A stretch of DNA of 64,000 nucleotides from NCBI RefSeq assembly GCF_038446525.1, contig NZ_CP151792.1:496001-560000 (forward strand), written 5' to 3'. Below, piece after piece: positions 23,520 through 33,551 of this stretch. The stretch's first letter is position 1. Each line of letters starts with the position of its first letter. Made by a program: the position numbers and the translations under genes. Source of the DNA: Methanolobus sp. ZRKC5. Its GTDB lineage: Archaea > Halobacteriota > Methanosarcinia > Methanosarcinales > Methanosarcinaceae. Under the pieces are notes generated by a model, which had not been told where the DNA came from, made no database searches, and saw nothing but the letters and a program-made list of their open reading frames with translations.

Positions 23520-25430
23520 TCAGACCAACCGTACTGTTTCAAGATTTGTAAGTGCTTTTGTTTCCATCTTGTTTCTCTTATGAATAGAGCTTGCAAGATC
23601 CACACATGAACGCTCGTCCCCGTGCTCGGTATAGACTCTTTCCGGGCGTGGCTTCATCTTCTTGATATAGTCCATCAGTTGTCTCCTGTCGGAGTGACCG
23701 GAGAAACCATCGACTACCTCTGCCTTCATGTTCATTTTGACAACATGAGTTCCATTGCTGCTTGAGAGAGGTATCTCTTTCCAGCCCTTCTGGATCCTTC
23801 TACCCATAGTTCCGTCTGCCTGATAACCTACAAAGACAAGAGTGTTATTCTCATTCTCTGCAAATGCCTTGAAGTATTCTATTACAGGACCTGCATTCAT
23901 CATACCAGATGTTGCCAGTATCACACATGGATGTGGCTCTTTGATAATCTTCTGACGCAGTTCATTGGAGTCAACAGGTTTGAAACATTCTGCAAGGAAT
24001 GGGTTCTGTCCCTTCTGGAAGATGAGCTTGCGCAGGTCATTGTTAAGGTACTCAGGATATGTCGCATGAATAGCCGTTGCTTCCCATATCATTCCGTCAA
24101 GATAGACAGGAACATTCGGTATAATTCCTTTGCGTATAGCATCTTCAAGTACTATCATTACTTCCTGGCTTCTTCCCACTGCAAATGCAGGTATCAGTAC
24201 GATACCATCCTTTTCCAGCGTTGCATTGACAATGTTCTGGAGGTTTCTTTCCGCTTCCTGAAGAGATGGCTGTGTAGCATTGGAATTTCCGTATGTGGAT
24301 TCCATGATAACAGTTTCAACACGTGGGAATTTATTAACTGCAGCGTCAAAGAGCCTTGTCTTCTCATATTTGAAATCGCCTGTGATAACCACATTATGAA
24401 GGCCATCCCCAATATGAAAATGAGAAACTGCAGATCCGATGATATGCCCTGCATTATGGAATGTGAGTTTTATATCAGGTGCTATATCGGTTACTTCCTC
24501 GTAATCAAGAACGATGGTGTGCTTGAGTCCTTCTCTGACTTCTGCAGAACTATATGGAGGCCTCTTGCCTTCCTTTGCAGCAACATCAATGTAGTCAAGC
24601 TGCAATAAAGCCATAAGATCCCTTGTTGGAGGAGTACAATAAATAGGGCCTTCAAAGCCGTATTTATAGAGAAGTGGTACAAGACCCTGATGATCAAGAT
24701 GGGCGTGTGTTAACACAACAGCATCTATCTGGTTAATAGGATATGCTTCAGGCACATAGAGATAGGGAGTCATATTGTCATCTGAACCGACATTAACACC
24801 ACAATCGATCATTATACGCGATTCGGGAGTTGAGATGATGAAACAGCTTCTTCCAACTTCTTTTGCACCACCCAGTGATGTAACCCTTACCCACTCATCC
24901 TTTGAAGTACAACCCCTGTGGATCTTTCTTCCTACTGATTTAAGGATATCTTTCCTCTCTTTGTGATTGGTACGCATGAATTCACGTATGTTCTTAACAG
25001 TACGTGACTTGATAGGGGGAGCTCTTACGACCTTTGGCGTCCATCCTATCTTCTTTGTTATTTCCCTGAGAGTCTCACCATGTTTTCCTATTACAAGTCC
25101 TGGTTTATCAGCTTCGATAATTACTTCACCCACATCAGGGTCAAAGTGATAGTTAGATACCCCGGATTCTTCAGGGACAGTTTTCAGAATCTTTTCAATT
25201 GATTCCTCAGGAGGCATAAGCACTTTAGGATCAGGACGTACCACAATACGTGTCCTCAGTGTCTTTGCCAGAGTTCTGACAATATTACCGTTATCTGCAA
25301 ACTTCTTAGGCTCTTCTGTGTAAACAACAAGCTGTGGCCCTTCAAACTCAACATTAGAAATAGTAGTACCAATTGGTAGTTTTTCTTCTATTTTCTTCTT
25401 CAGATCAGATAGTACTTCTTCTACAGCCAT
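23520..25430 (-). CDS. fttA: aCPSF1/FttA: KH-domain beta-CASP ribonuclease, transcription termination factor
   Basis: 636 residues, the full length of archaeal aCPSF1. N-terminal KH domains (about 1-145, with GKHG at 115-118) precede a metallo-beta-lactamase domain with HAHLDH (242-247), GHIIGSA and the beta-CASP region ending in FSGHSD and EHGD. The protein cuts nascent RNA at U-rich sites and ends transcription in archaea. A run of nine T on the minus strand just after the gene (23502-23510) could be its own terminator. It is followed upstream by psmB. Confidence 0.96.
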   Translation of the reverse strand: MAVEEVLSDLKKKIEEKLPIGTTISNVEFEGPQLVVYTEEPKKFADNGNIVRTLAKTLRTRIVVRPDPKVLMPPEESIEKILKTVPEESGVSNYHFDPDVGEVIIEADKPGLVIGKHGETLREITKKIGWTPKVVRAPPIKSRTVKNIREFMRTNHKERKDILKSVGRKIHRGCTSKDEWVRVTSLGGAKEVGRSCFIISTPESRIMIDCGVNVGSDDNMTPYLYVPEAYPINQIDAVVLTHAHLDHQGLVPLLYKYGFEGPIYCTPPTRDLMALLQLDYIDVAAKEGKRPPYSSAEVREGLKHTIVLDYEEVTDIAPDIKLTFHNAGHIIGSAVSHFHIGDGLHNVVITGDFKYEKTRLFDAAVNKFPRVETVIMESTYGNSNATQPSLQEAERNLQNIVNATLEKDGIVLIPAFAVGRSQEVMIVLEDAIRKGIIPNVPVYLDGMIWEATAIHATYPEYLNNDLRKLIFQKGQNPFLAECFKPVDSNELRQKIIKEPHPCVILATSGMMNAGPVIEYFKAFAENENNTLVFVGYQADGTMGRRIQKGWKEIPLSSSNGTHVVKMNMKAEVVDGFSGHSDRRQLMDYIKKMKPRPERVYTEHGDERSCVDLASSIHKRNKMETKALTNLETVRLV

Positions 25431-25542
25431 TGAAATAGCCTTCCTTATAAAAAAGTGAAAAATATAATATAGTTAAAAACTATATTCAAAACATTATTTA
25501 TAATAGTTCAAATGAAAGAAATGAAAGAATTATTATATTGAA

Positions 25543-26172
25543 TTAAAATTCTTCCCTCATTTTTTTGACGTCTTCCATGTCAAGTCTGGTATATTTGTCC
25601 TTATTGATAACCACAACATCTATGTTCTCACCAGATGCAGAGTCTCTCTTCATTGCATTGTGAAGTGCTCTGACAGCCAGCTCGACACCTTCTTCGGTGG
25701 TCATATCTTCCTTGTAGCGGTCTTCAAGTACACCGTATGCAAAGGGAGAACCTGAACCTGTAGAAACAGCTTTTGTTTCTTCAATACTTCCACCAAGAGC
25801 ATCAAGTGAATAAATTGAAGGTCCGTTCTTGTCATATCCTCCAACAAGAAGCTGCACCATAAGTGGATAGTATCTCTGACCACTGAGCATATTTGACAAA
25901 AGAGTTGTAAGACCTTTAATAGTCATGGTCTCCTTACGTCTCATTTTGTATAATTTTGATTCCACACTCATTACCCTTACAATCTGCTGTGCATCTCCCA
26001 CAGAACCAGCAATGGTCATTGCAACCAGATCATCTATCTGATAGACCTTCTTTGCAGTTTTACTTGCAATGAAATTCCCCATTGTTGCACGCTGCTCGGT
26101 TGCAAGAACAACACCGTCATTGCAAACTATACCTACAGTGGTTGTACCTTTGTAATGTTTATCATTAACCAT
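25543..26172 (-). CDS. psmB: Proteasome beta subunit (proteolytic)
   Basis: 209 residues. A nine-residue propeptide (MVNDKHYKG) precedes the catalytic Thr10 in TTTVGIVC. Lys and Asp partners are visible in the family segments [12 protein letters not shown] and GSVGDAQ, and [12 protein letters not shown] is conserved. It forms the inner rings of the 20S proteasome. It lies between an HD-domain gene and fttA on the same strand, gaps of about 110 nt. Confidence 0.97.
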   Translation of the reverse strand: MVNDKHYKGTTTVGIVCNDGVVLATEQRATMGNFIASKTAKKVYQIDDLVAMTIAGSVGDAQQIVRVMSVESKLYKMRRKETMTIKGLTTLLSNMLSGQRYYPLMVQLLVGGYDKNGPSIYSLDALGGSIEETKAVSTGSGSPFAYGVLEDRYKEDMTTEEGVELAVRALHNAMKRDSASGENIDVVVINKDKYTRLDMEDVKKMREEF

Positions 26173-26283
26173 TAATTATACCTCATACAAAAATGAGAAA
26201 ACAAATTTGAAAAATGTACTATGCATTTTAATGCATTAATCAGTTACTCATTAGCAATTTATATATATATATTTATCCCTTGT

Positions 26284-26790
26284 TCAGCAAATACCTATTT
26301 CTTCAGCAAGTGCTTTTACCCGTTCAATACTACCCTCATCGATATTTTTCTCCTGCATCTTCCGGATACGCCGGTCAAGAGATATCCTTTCTGTACCTAT
26401 CAAAAGATTATCCGCATGAGCTACGATTTTTTGCTCCAGTGTCACTGGTATATAGTCATCATCAGGAAGTCCCACTTTTTTCGCTTCTTCCCTTGTAATA
26501 CCAGCTCCGATATGACGCTTGATTATCTCCTGAACCATTGGTTCAATGTGATTTTCCTTTGCGATATCAACACCGACTATGGCATGATCGATTCCATGAC
26601 TTTTTGCCCTTCCAAGATCATGCAGGAGTCCGCCAATCTCGACAAGCTCCAAATCAACATCTAATCCATCATTTTCCAGCTTCAAACCCATTGAAAGAGC
26701 CAGGTCAGCAACAGCTACGCAATGAGCTATAACCTTTTTACTGCAACCCGAAATCTTTAGGATATCAAGAGCATCTTCACGCAAAAGCAT
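26284..26790 (-). CDS. HD-domain protein (predicted phosphohydrolase, TIGR00295-like)
   Basis: 168 residues. The HD signature is complete: H in VIAHCVAVADLA, GGLLHDLGRAKSHGIDH and a downstream AHADNLL. Such proteins usually hydrolyse nucleotides or other phosphoesters with a divalent metal; the substrate here is unknown. The start codon lies one base after the TFE stop, so the two are co-translated. Confidence 0.85.
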   Translation of the reverse strand: MLLREDALDILKISGCSKKVIAHCVAVADLALSMGLKLENDGLDVDLELVEIGGLLHDLGRAKSHGIDHAIVGVDIAKENHIEPMVQEIIKRHIGAGITREEAKKVGLPDDDYIPVTLEQKIVAHADNLLIGTERISLDRRIRKMQEKNIDEGSIERVKALAEEIGIC

Positions 26791-26791
26791 T

Positions 26792-27289
26792 CTACTGATC
26801 TTTGCCCAGGAAAGCCAGACGCTTATCTATCTTATGAATGAATTCGGAATTATCCTCATACATCATGTCCTCGCCGCAGTCCGGACAAAGAAACTCGCAT
26901 TCTGTAGCCTCATTAAAATTCATGCGTACGCAGCCTTCCGGACACTTGTAGAACACATTTTCTTCCTCAAACTTAACTCTGGTTCTGAGGTGTTTTACAA
27001 GTCTTTTCTTTTCCTTTGCTAACTGCGGGCCAATATCAGTCATATCAAGGGTCCACAGGTATGTAAGCCAACCACTACTGGAATCACGTTCACGCCTGCA
27101 TACAGCGAGTTTATTCTCATTAAGGATAAAAAGAGTTCTTCGGACTATGTTTAATAGAATACCCGTGGCTTCTGCTATTTGTTCGTCAGTTACCTCTCCA
27201 TCGGGCATCTTCTCTATCATCATCAGTCCATCTTCACCCACCAACCTAACGAGATAGCCCCTGACAACCGGATCATTCAAATCTATCAA
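26792..27289 (-). CDS. tfe: Transcription initiation factor E, alpha subunit (TFE)
   Basis: 165 residues. N-terminal winged helix (about 5-85; EQIAEATGILLNIVRRTLF), a basic linker helix, and a zinc ribbon with CPEGC near 112 and CPDCG near 136. TFE helps RNA polymerase open promoters. It heads a pair with the HD-domain gene. Confidence 0.95.
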   Translation of the reverse strand: MIDLNDPVVRGYLVRLVGEDGLMMIEKMPDGEVTDEQIAEATGILLNIVRRTLFILNENKLAVCRRERDSSSGWLTYLWTLDMTDIGPQLAKEKKRLVKHLRTRVKFEEENVFYKCPEGCVRMNFNEATECEFLCPDCGEDMMYEDNSEFIHKIDKRLAFLGKDQ

Positions 27290-27399
27290 AAAATTTCACC
27301 TCATAATGTGCTTGTTAATGCAATGTATTCAAATATTAATCTTTGCTTGCAAATCCCGCCTGATTTGAAACATTATCAACCAATTTACAGGTCTTTTGT

Positions 27400-28572
27400 T
27401 CAGGAATCAAGTAGATTCAATGATTCACGTATAAACATAACGCTTTCCTTAATTTCAGATAAAACTTCCTCACGACCATTTTCAAAGCATAAGATCGATA
27501 TAACAGGTTCTTCTGGATTTATTACTTGTCCAACACTTGGAACATCAAATACATTCATTTCAAGTAATTTCTTTTGAGTGGCTTCAGTTACCACTGTTTT
27601 CTGTCCGGCATAAAGAATCGCCCTACATGCATGCTGTGTTTTGTTCTTTGTCAGGGGATCGATAATCCCCTCAAAGGCTTTTATATGGGCATCTACTAAA
27701 TTGATACCTGTTGCCATCTCAACAGTATCCAGACTACCCTGAAAACGTGCATTGACCTCAATTACCACCGGACCATCTTCACTTATTATGAAATCCACAC
27801 CATTTGAACCTATAAGTCCAAGCTCGAGAATCAATTCTTCAGATATTCTTTTCATCTCTGAGCCATAAGGAGTTTCATAAGGAGTTATATTCCCACAATA
27901 CGCAAATGGAATTTCTGTTAGCCATGGCACTCCGATAAGCTGCTCATTTACAGCTACTGCAACGGCTCTGTCCTTTGTAGATATTACCGAAACACTAGCG
28001 GGTGTACCATCGACATATTCCTGGGCAATCATACTGCTTTTACCTGCCGGAAGATTGATATTTTTCAATTTTTCATAAATACCTTCGATATCACCCTCAT
28101 GCTCAACCTTTGTGTTGAATATACCACCACCTGAACATGAGGGCTTGACAATAGCAGGTAACTGTAATTTGCCGATCTCAGAAAGAAGTGCTGTTTTTGG
28201 GTGAGCTATGTTTAATTTATTCAGTAATATAGAAAAACGATGTTTGTTTGACACTTCCATCGTAACCCCAGGTTCATTACCAATTATCCTGTAATGCAAC
28301 TTTTCCAAGCCTATAGTCTCAAACCCTGAACCTGGTATTATACCATCAAAGACAACATTAAAGCTTTCAATGAGCTCTGCCAACTCAGCAAGGCTAATCT
28401 TACTGGCATCAAATGTTTCCCCTATATCCAGCTTCTTCGAAGCTGCAGAACACTGTAAAAGGTCATGGTCACAGAAAGCATCTATGGAATACATATTGTA
28501 TCCGGCTCTAGTGCCGGAACAAACTATATTGCGAGTACTAAAACCTATAACCAGTATATTCTTCGTAGACAT
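27400..28572 (-). CDS. ATP-grasp enzyme (COG2232-like) downstream of nmd3
   Basis: 390 residues. ATP-grasp features are clear: KHRFSILLNKLNI, PAIVKPSCSGGGIFNTK (nucleotide-binding loop), MIAQEYVDGTPASVS and the Mg-binding EVNARFQGSLDTVE. Such enzymes join a carboxylate to an amine or thiol using ATP. The gene starts 9 nt after nmd3, so it is in one operon with it. The substrate is unknown. Confidence 0.85.
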   Translation of the reverse strand: MSTKNILVIGFSTRNIVCSGTRAGYNMYSIDAFCDHDLLQCSAASKKLDIGETFDASKISLAELAELIESFNVVFDGIIPGSGFETIGLEKLHYRIIGNEPGVTMEVSNKHRFSILLNKLNIAHPKTALLSEIGKLQLPAIVKPSCSGGGIFNTKVEHEGDIEGIYEKLKNINLPAGKSSMIAQEYVDGTPASVSVISTKDRAVAVAVNEQLIGVPWLTEIPFAYCGNITPYETPYGSEMKRISEELILELGLIGSNGVDFIISEDGPVVIEVNARFQGSLDTVEMATGINLVDAHIKAFEGIIDPLTKNKTQHACRAILYAGQKTVVTEATQKKLLEMNVFDVPSVGQVINPEEPVISILCFENGREEVLSEIKESVMFIRESLNLLDS

Positions 28573-28581
28573 AAGGACCTT

Positions 28582-29649
28582 TTATCGGGATCCATCTACA
28601 ACAGCAAGAAGTCCTTTCTCTGTTTTGACAACGGGAATTTCGGTCCCTGCTTCTGCACTGAACATGACTGGTTTTCTAATAGTGACGGTCTCATAGGTGT
28701 CAGGGTCAAGTACAAGAAGATCATTATTTTCAATTGCCACAAGCATTGTTTTTTGCAGGTCCTTTCTTTTTGCAATGAGTGTTACCCTTTTAAGAGAATC
28801 GGCTGTGGAAGTAAAACGCGCCCCAGTCTCAATATCAGTACCTATGACATTTTTCCCAAACTTCTTGATCTCTATAACCCTTCCCTTATGTTCAATAATA
28901 TCATGAGGCATAAACTCAGGAAGCCTTAGTGAAAAAGTGATACGATAAACATCTTTACCCTCTTTCCTTCCCTGTAAAGATTCAGATTCATTAAAACTGC
29001 CGCCCAAGCGGGATACTATCTCTTTGCAAATGTGCCTGCCTGCGTTAGAAGAACCAACATAAAGATCAGCACCTTCCTTTATGTCCAGGGAATTGGATAT
29101 AAAAGCAAGCCTGTCACCCTTGCTACGCATTCTTCCCAGTACATTGTTGGAAATGTTTATGCACTCATTCATCTCTTCTTCGGTAGGAATACGATTGGTG
29201 GCCCTTATCTGCAGAATCGCTTCAAAGTACCCACCGGATATGCGACTACACATGTCACATGACTCACGCAATACGCGAACCTCAGCCCCAAGTTCCTGAT
29301 GGAAAATCTCACCAAGCAACGTTGCATCCACTTCAATATGCACCTTGTACATATGAGGAGTAAGTTCCCTGGGCACAATGGACACCTCAATATTCTCAGC
29401 CATTTCATGTACAAAGAGTGCATCTTCTGCTGTCTGGATCACTATATCCCCAAGGTTACCATAATTTACCCATTTGTTCTTTACATTACGTGCCCCGCAA
29501 CTGGCACATATCCTTGAGTGTAACACAGGAGCTATTTCCGCAAGGGTGAAATTCTCGAGAAAACAGTCCTTGCAGCGCCCCTGAAATAACTTATACGTTT
29601 CATTTCCGCATTTTGGGCATATGGTACTATTCATTGGCTCTGATATCAT
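28582..29649 (-). CDS. nmd3: Archaeal Nmd3-like ribosome assembly protein
   Basis: 355 residues. The N-terminal region has the NMD3 zinc-binding cysteines (CPKCG...CKDCF, CASCG) and the core carries CDMCSRISGGYFEAILQIR-type sequence typical of the family. The eukaryotic homologue adapts the 60S subunit for export; the archaeal one probably acts in large-subunit maturation. It is cotranscribed with the ATP-grasp gene. Confidence 0.9.
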   Translation of the reverse strand: MISEPMNSTICPKCGNETYKLFQGRCKDCFLENFTLAEIAPVLHSRICASCGARNVKNKWVNYGNLGDIVIQTAEDALFVHEMAENIEVSIVPRELTPHMYKVHIEVDATLLGEIFHQELGAEVRVLRESCDMCSRISGGYFEAILQIRATNRIPTEEEMNECINISNNVLGRMRSKGDRLAFISNSLDIKEGADLYVGSSNAGRHICKEIVSRLGGSFNESESLQGRKEGKDVYRITFSLRLPEFMPHDIIEHKGRVIEIKKFGKNVIGTDIETGARFTSTADSLKRVTLIAKRKDLQKTMLVAIENNDLLVLDPDTYETVTIRKPVMFSAEAGTEIPVVKTEKGLLAVVDGSR

Positions 29650-29693
29650 AGTTTATTAGATATTGTTTTCGCTCAGCAATAAAACCGTCTGTT

Positions 29694-30830
29694 TTACCTG
29701 CGTATTATATCGTAGTCTGTACTTCCAGCACCGATCTTTTCGGCATACTCAAGATGGACCATAGGATCCACACCCCAGACATTAGTGATGCAGCCCCTGC
29801 CCTCATGTTTCATTTTCTCATTTATAAGATCAAGGCTTGCTTTGTCTATGGCAACAGGGTCTTTTGAAGCCGTAATTCCCACATCTCCTGCAAAAGTTGG
29901 TGCTGAGAAGTTAAAGCAGTCACATCCGGGAGTAAGGTCGAATATCCAGTTAATGTATCCGATCTTTTCAGGTAAAAGTTTTACTGGCCCCATGGCAGCT
30001 TCCCCAAGACGTTGTTGCATTTTCACCGGAGCATCTACAGGAGGCACGATAGCATGATAATTACAGCTTCCAAGGCATGATAGTTCGCCTCTGCAAAGAT
30101 CCCTGTTCACAATGGCCTTCCCATTTTCAATAGTCAAGGCATCCCATGGACAAGCTTTGAGGCACTTCTTGCACCCCACACATTTGTCGTGGTCAATGTC
30201 AGGCTTTCCAACCTCATGAACAGTAGTCTTACCTCTCTTATCCAGACATCCCATTCCCAGGTTTTTTATTGCCCCACCAAATCCTGATGCAGGATGACCT
30301 TTACAATGTGATATCATTATCATAGAATCAGCTTTTGCAATAGCTGATGCCACAGTGATCTCGCTTATTGTTTCCCCCTCAATTCCCACGGATACAAAAT
30401 CATCACCCCAAAGCCCGTCGGCACAAATGATAGGGGCACCCATACTCCCGTGCGTAAAACCATTAGTAGCTGCTGTACATAACAGATCGGCGCCATTGAA
30501 GCGCTTTCCACTGTAAAGCACAGTTGTATCCGTAACAAAAGGAATACCACCTGCTTCTTTCACAAGATCCACTACGGTCTTTACAATAACAGGACGTATG
30601 TACGTAGTGTTTCCCAGTTCACCAGGGTGTATTTTTATAGCAACGATATCCCCTTTGTTAACAGGCGATATTTTAGGGAAAATATCTACAATCTGGTCTA
30701 TCTGGGTGTTCTCAGGCCCAATTTCTTCTGCTGATCTGAAAAAGACATCATTCATTCCAATACCTCTGTGTATACAATTCATTAAATCAGTATTTATAAT
30801 GTTTCTGTCTGCTATTAGATCCAGATACAA
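29694..30830 (-). CDS. DUF362 domain protein with two [4Fe-4S] ferredoxin motifs
   Basis: 378 residues. A DUF362 domain (KGDIVAIKIHPGELGNT, SHCKGHPASGFGGAIKNLGMGC) is combined with ferredoxin-type cysteines CVGCKKCLKACPWD near 217-230 and CRGELSCLGSC. The domain occurs in many anaerobes; the reaction is not established. A probable operator hairpin lies 20 nt upstream. Confidence 0.9.
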   Translation of the reverse strand: MYLDLIADRNIINTDLMNCIHRGIGMNDVFFRSAEEIGPENTQIDQIVDIFPKISPVNKGDIVAIKIHPGELGNTTYIRPVIVKTVVDLVKEAGGIPFVTDTTVLYSGKRFNGADLLCTAATNGFTHGSMGAPIICADGLWGDDFVSVGIEGETISEITVASAIAKADSMIMISHCKGHPASGFGGAIKNLGMGCLDKRGKTTVHEVGKPDIDHDKCVGCKKCLKACPWDALTIENGKAIVNRDLCRGELSCLGSCNYHAIVPPVDAPVKMQQRLGEAAMGPVKLLPEKIGYINWIFDLTPGCDCFNFSAPTFAGDVGITASKDPVAIDKASLDLINEKMKHEGRGCITNVWGVDPMVHLEYAEKIGAGSTDYDIIRR

Positions 30831-30850
30831 ATAACTTATTGAAAATAGCT

Positions 30851-30876
30851 GTGATATTCTTAATAAGAAGTATCAC
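30851..30876 (-). promoter_or_regulatory. Palindromic hairpin upstream of the DUF362 gene
   Basis: GTGATATTCTT and AAGAA-G-TATCAC pair over 11 bp with one bulged base. It lies 20-46 nt before the start codon, where it could act as an operator or as a structured leader. Confidence 0.4.
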
Positions 30877-31068
30877 TTAAATATGTTAAGATATAAATTT
30901 AAATATAATAATGCAGTATTGTGTAATTGTGAAAATTAATTACCTCAGTTACTAAACATCTTAGCCCATAGCAACTATATAATAAACCGATATATATATA
31001 GATTATATGCATCTTGTATATATTTGTGCATTGTGTATTAGAGTTTGATGAAATGTGGAGGAAAATTT

Positions 31069-31221
31069 ATGCCAAACATTCAGAATTACACGAAAAAATG
31101 TACAAATAATTCAACTGATAGCAATTTACAATTAATAGTCAACGGGCAATTCAAAGAAACAACGGATAAAGAAGATATGGAGTTTATGCGCTTCATGATA
31201 GGTGGAATAGGTTCCAAGTAA
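31069..31221 (+). CDS. 50-residue small protein, first of three
   Basis: ATG at 31069 with GGAGG 8 nt upstream; sequence begins MPNIQNYTKKC and ends FMIGGIGSK. It has one Cys and no known domain. TATA-rich DNA (31000-31024) lies upstream. The next gene starts 36 nt after its stop codon. Real coding status rests on the ribosome site and the operon context. Confidence 0.55.
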   Translation: MPNIQNYTKKCTNNSTDSNLQLIVNGQFKETTDKEDMEFMRFMIGGIGSK

Positions 31222-31257
31222 ATATCTTTGCATTTAGATACATGGGGAGTAAATTTT

Positions 31258-31425
31258 ATGAAAATGAAAGAAAATTTGTGCTGTGAGCATTGTCACATTG
31301 AACTTAAGCGACAGCTGATAGGATCTAATGTATTCTATTACTGTAGTGAATGCGGGAGAATAACTTCCGCAAAGGATATGGTAACCATCATAATCCATGA
31401 TAATGGAGTAAAAGCATGTGTATGA
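31258..31425 (+). CDS. 55-residue zinc-ribbon protein
   Basis: Starts at the ATG 31258, chosen because GGGGAG lies 9 nt upstream; the frame is open to a TTG at 31228. CCEHC and CSECG pairs about 20 residues apart make a zinc ribbon, followed by a strand-rich tail (VTIIIHDNGVKACV). The stop overlaps the start of the next gene by 4 nt, showing translational coupling. Likely a regulator or metal-binding protein. Confidence 0.7.
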   Translation: MKMKENLCCEHCHIELKRQLIGSNVFYYCSECGRITSAKDMVTIIIHDNGVKACV

Positions 31426-31595
31426 TAGAAGAACTGGGTTATTCTGAAGATAATAAAAAACTTTATTGCAGAAATTGCGTTATTTTTGTAAAAACCGGCA
31501 AATGCGAGTTTTTGAAGTACCTGGAATCAGAGGTATCAGTAGACCTCAACAGAGATTGTATTCAAGAAATATTGATCGATGAATGTGGATACTGA
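31422..31595 (+). CDS. 57-residue cysteine-rich small protein
   Basis: Begins at the ATG 31422 (or ATG 31416, in the same frame) inside the stop region of the zinc-ribbon gene, giving an ATGA overlap. Five cysteines: CRNC near 16-19, CEF near 28, DCI and ECGY near the end. No family is recognised. The tight coupling makes joint function with the preceding zinc ribbon likely. Confidence 0.65.
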   Translation: MIEELGYSEDNKKLYCRNCVIFVKTGKCEFLKYLESEVSVDLNRDCIQEILIDECGY

Positions 31596-31644
31596 TTTCC
31601 ACCGATATGTATATATTTTACTTTATTGCCCTCACAAAGAACAA

Positions 31645-31992
31645 TTATTCAATAAACCAGTCCACATAGACAAGCAACTCTTTTTTTTCCCAGTTATCCA
31701 GTTTCAACGGGCTGTCTTTGCGTGCACCTCCAAAAAGGTCTGCTTTTTGATCGGCATCAAGGACATGTACTTTGTATCTACCTTCCGGGCTGTCACGTAG
31801 AAAATAACCAGGACTCATGGAATCTGATTTTTTCCACATGCTTATCCTGTCATAGTCCCACAAACATGTTGCCCACTCGGCCATCTTTTTAATATGCTCA
31901 TCCATTACACTTTTAACATCACCGATGATGACGCAATGTTTTCCGTTCTTTGTCAATTCTATGCTATTGTGGTGGCGTATGATCATATCCAT
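31645..31992 (-). CDS. Hypothetical 115-residue protein
   Basis: Soluble, rich in charged and aromatic residues (WATCLWDYDRISMWKKSD, YVDWFIE). No domain recognised, no signal peptide and no membrane helix. It is convergent to the small-protein trio. The composition resembles a real gene rather than a shadow frame: no long competing frame is present. Confidence 0.65.
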   Translation of the reverse strand: MDMIIRHHNSIELTKNGKHCVIIGDVKSVMDEHIKKMAEWATCLWDYDRISMWKKSDSMSPGYFLRDSPEGRYKVHVLDADQKADLFGGARKDSPLKLDNWEKKELLVYVDWFIE

Positions 31993-32094
31993 TTAATCCC
32001 ACATAAAACGACATACAGATAGTATAATAGTTTTGTGTTCAGAAACTATGTTCTTTTGAATAAAAATAAACTAACAAAACCAGAAATAAAATAG

Positions 32095-32129
32095 ATAAAA
32101 AAAGATGCCATGTAAACCATAGCATCTTT
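32095..32129 (-). terminator. Terminator of the ACDS operon
   Basis: After the cdhE stop codon the minus strand forms AAAGATGC (32122-32129) pairing with GCATCTTT (32101-32108), with an inner ATG/CAT extension, followed by a T-run. This is a strong intrinsic terminator form. Confidence 0.7.
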
Positions 32130-32138
32130 GAAACAGTC

Positions 32139-33548
32139 TTATTTCTTCTGTGGTGGCCAGTTCTTTTCCATCCAGCCAGGTAACCTTCCGGAATCTGCAG
32201 GACCTACCATGACATTAGCACCCGTCTCGTCTTCAATGTCTCCCTGCAGACGTGCACAAAGTCCCGGAATGACGATAGCATTGTGGGTTGTATCTTTCTT
32301 CAGGTCAAATCCGGATTCATCGATTCCCTTCTTGATCTTTGCAGCAGTAAGTTGCCCACCAGCCACTGCAGCCTCTACACCAATACCATCGGTATCAATA
32401 GCCCAGAGGAAACAGTCGATCTTGTTAGATGCAAGATCACTCTCTACTGTGTAGTAAGTAAGAGCGAAGTTGGTTGTAAACAGCACCGGTGAATCTGCAG
32501 TCGGTTCTCCTACCTTGTACATCCCAGGATCTACAGTCACAGGTTTTCTCGGATCTGTGTAGATAGTGTCACGGATGTGCAGTTCTGGCAACATTGCATA
32601 AGGCTCTGTGCTGTGGAGGATCATTATGTCACCGTACTTGATGGTGAACACTGATGCAACCACGGTTTCCCAGTAAGATGCACTTACAGGGTCATCATGT
32701 GCCATCCATGCTGTGAATGGAACTGCCATTATTGGATAGGCGATTTCACGGTCGCCATCAATACCAGCCCTGCGTACCTTTATAAAATTGGTAAAGGTCT
32801 GTTTGAGCTGCTTGCCGGTTGGGAATGTTCCAGGGTCGAGTACAAGTTTCTCAGTACCCATTGCTTCAAAGGTCTTTGCCATTGACTTGAGAAGGTCAAG
32901 GTCATTTGGCGCAAAGAGTGTCACAGGCACATCGTACTCCAGTGCAAGCTCTCCTACTTCCTTCCAGTTGTCCTTGTTTGCAGCGTAGAGAAGTGGATTC
33001 CTGCCCTTTGAAGCTTCAAGACCTGCTTTAAGAACTGCAGGGTCAAATGAACAGAGAATGATAGGCATGTCTGTTGTTTCAACAACTTTCTTTACTGCTG
33101 CCCCAAATTTAGCAGGATCATTGGATGTGCAGCGCACAGCTACCATATCTACAGTGAGGAAGTCACCTACATAGAACTTTTTGAAGTTCTGAATGTGGTT
33201 TACTCTCTCAACGAGATCCTTCTCATCCATTGTGTCCCATACGTCATATGCTAACTGCGTCTGGTTGAAGAATGTCAGCTTGTGACGGTAAAGAACATCA
33301 TCTCCGCCAATCTTTGCGACATTTTCACCGACACCGATCAAAACTTCCCTGATCTCAGGGGCCAGGAGTGCATCGAGCTCTTCATACTTCTTCTTGAACT
33401 TAGGCTCGAGTATTGGCGTACAATCTGTGAGTTTATGAGACCTGTCAATAAGATGTGATGCAAAGGCCATACATGTCTGTTCACCACACTCACCACAGTT
33501 AGTGGCTGGCAGGAACTTGTAAGCTTCCAGTGGACTGTTAATTTTCAT
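32139..33548 (-). CDS. cdhE: ACDS corrinoid iron-sulfur protein large subunit (gamma)
   Basis: 469 residues. The N-terminal [4Fe-4S] motif (NCGECGEQTCMAFASHL, residues 17-33) is followed by a TIM-barrel-like domain and a C-terminal cobamide-binding part (IPGLCARLQGDIEDETG). With CdhD it carries the methyl group between tetrahydrosarcinapterin and CdhC. GGAGGTG lies 8 nt before the start. It is the last gene of the operon. Confidence 0.97.
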   Translation of the reverse strand: MKINSPLEAYKFLPATNCGECGEQTCMAFASHLIDRSHKLTDCTPILEPKFKKKYEELDALLAPEIREVLIGVGENVAKIGGDDVLYRHKLTFFNQTQLAYDVWDTMDEKDLVERVNHIQNFKKFYVGDFLTVDMVAVRCTSNDPAKFGAAVKKVVETTDMPIILCSFDPAVLKAGLEASKGRNPLLYAANKDNWKEVGELALEYDVPVTLFAPNDLDLLKSMAKTFEAMGTEKLVLDPGTFPTGKQLKQTFTNFIKVRRAGIDGDREIAYPIMAVPFTAWMAHDDPVSASYWETVVASVFTIKYGDIMILHSTEPYAMLPELHIRDTIYTDPRKPVTVDPGMYKVGEPTADSPVLFTTNFALTYYTVESDLASNKIDCFLWAIDTDGIGVEAAVAGGQLTAAKIKKGIDESGFDLKKDTTHNAIVIPGLCARLQGDIEDETGANVMVGPADSGRLPGWMEKNWPPQKK

Positions 33549-33551
33549 TTA

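Noticed and set aside
27400-28572. ATP-grasp protein as PylC
   Set aside because: No pyrrolysine biosynthesis genes are adjacent, and the operon partner is nmd3, so the general ATP-grasp call is kept.
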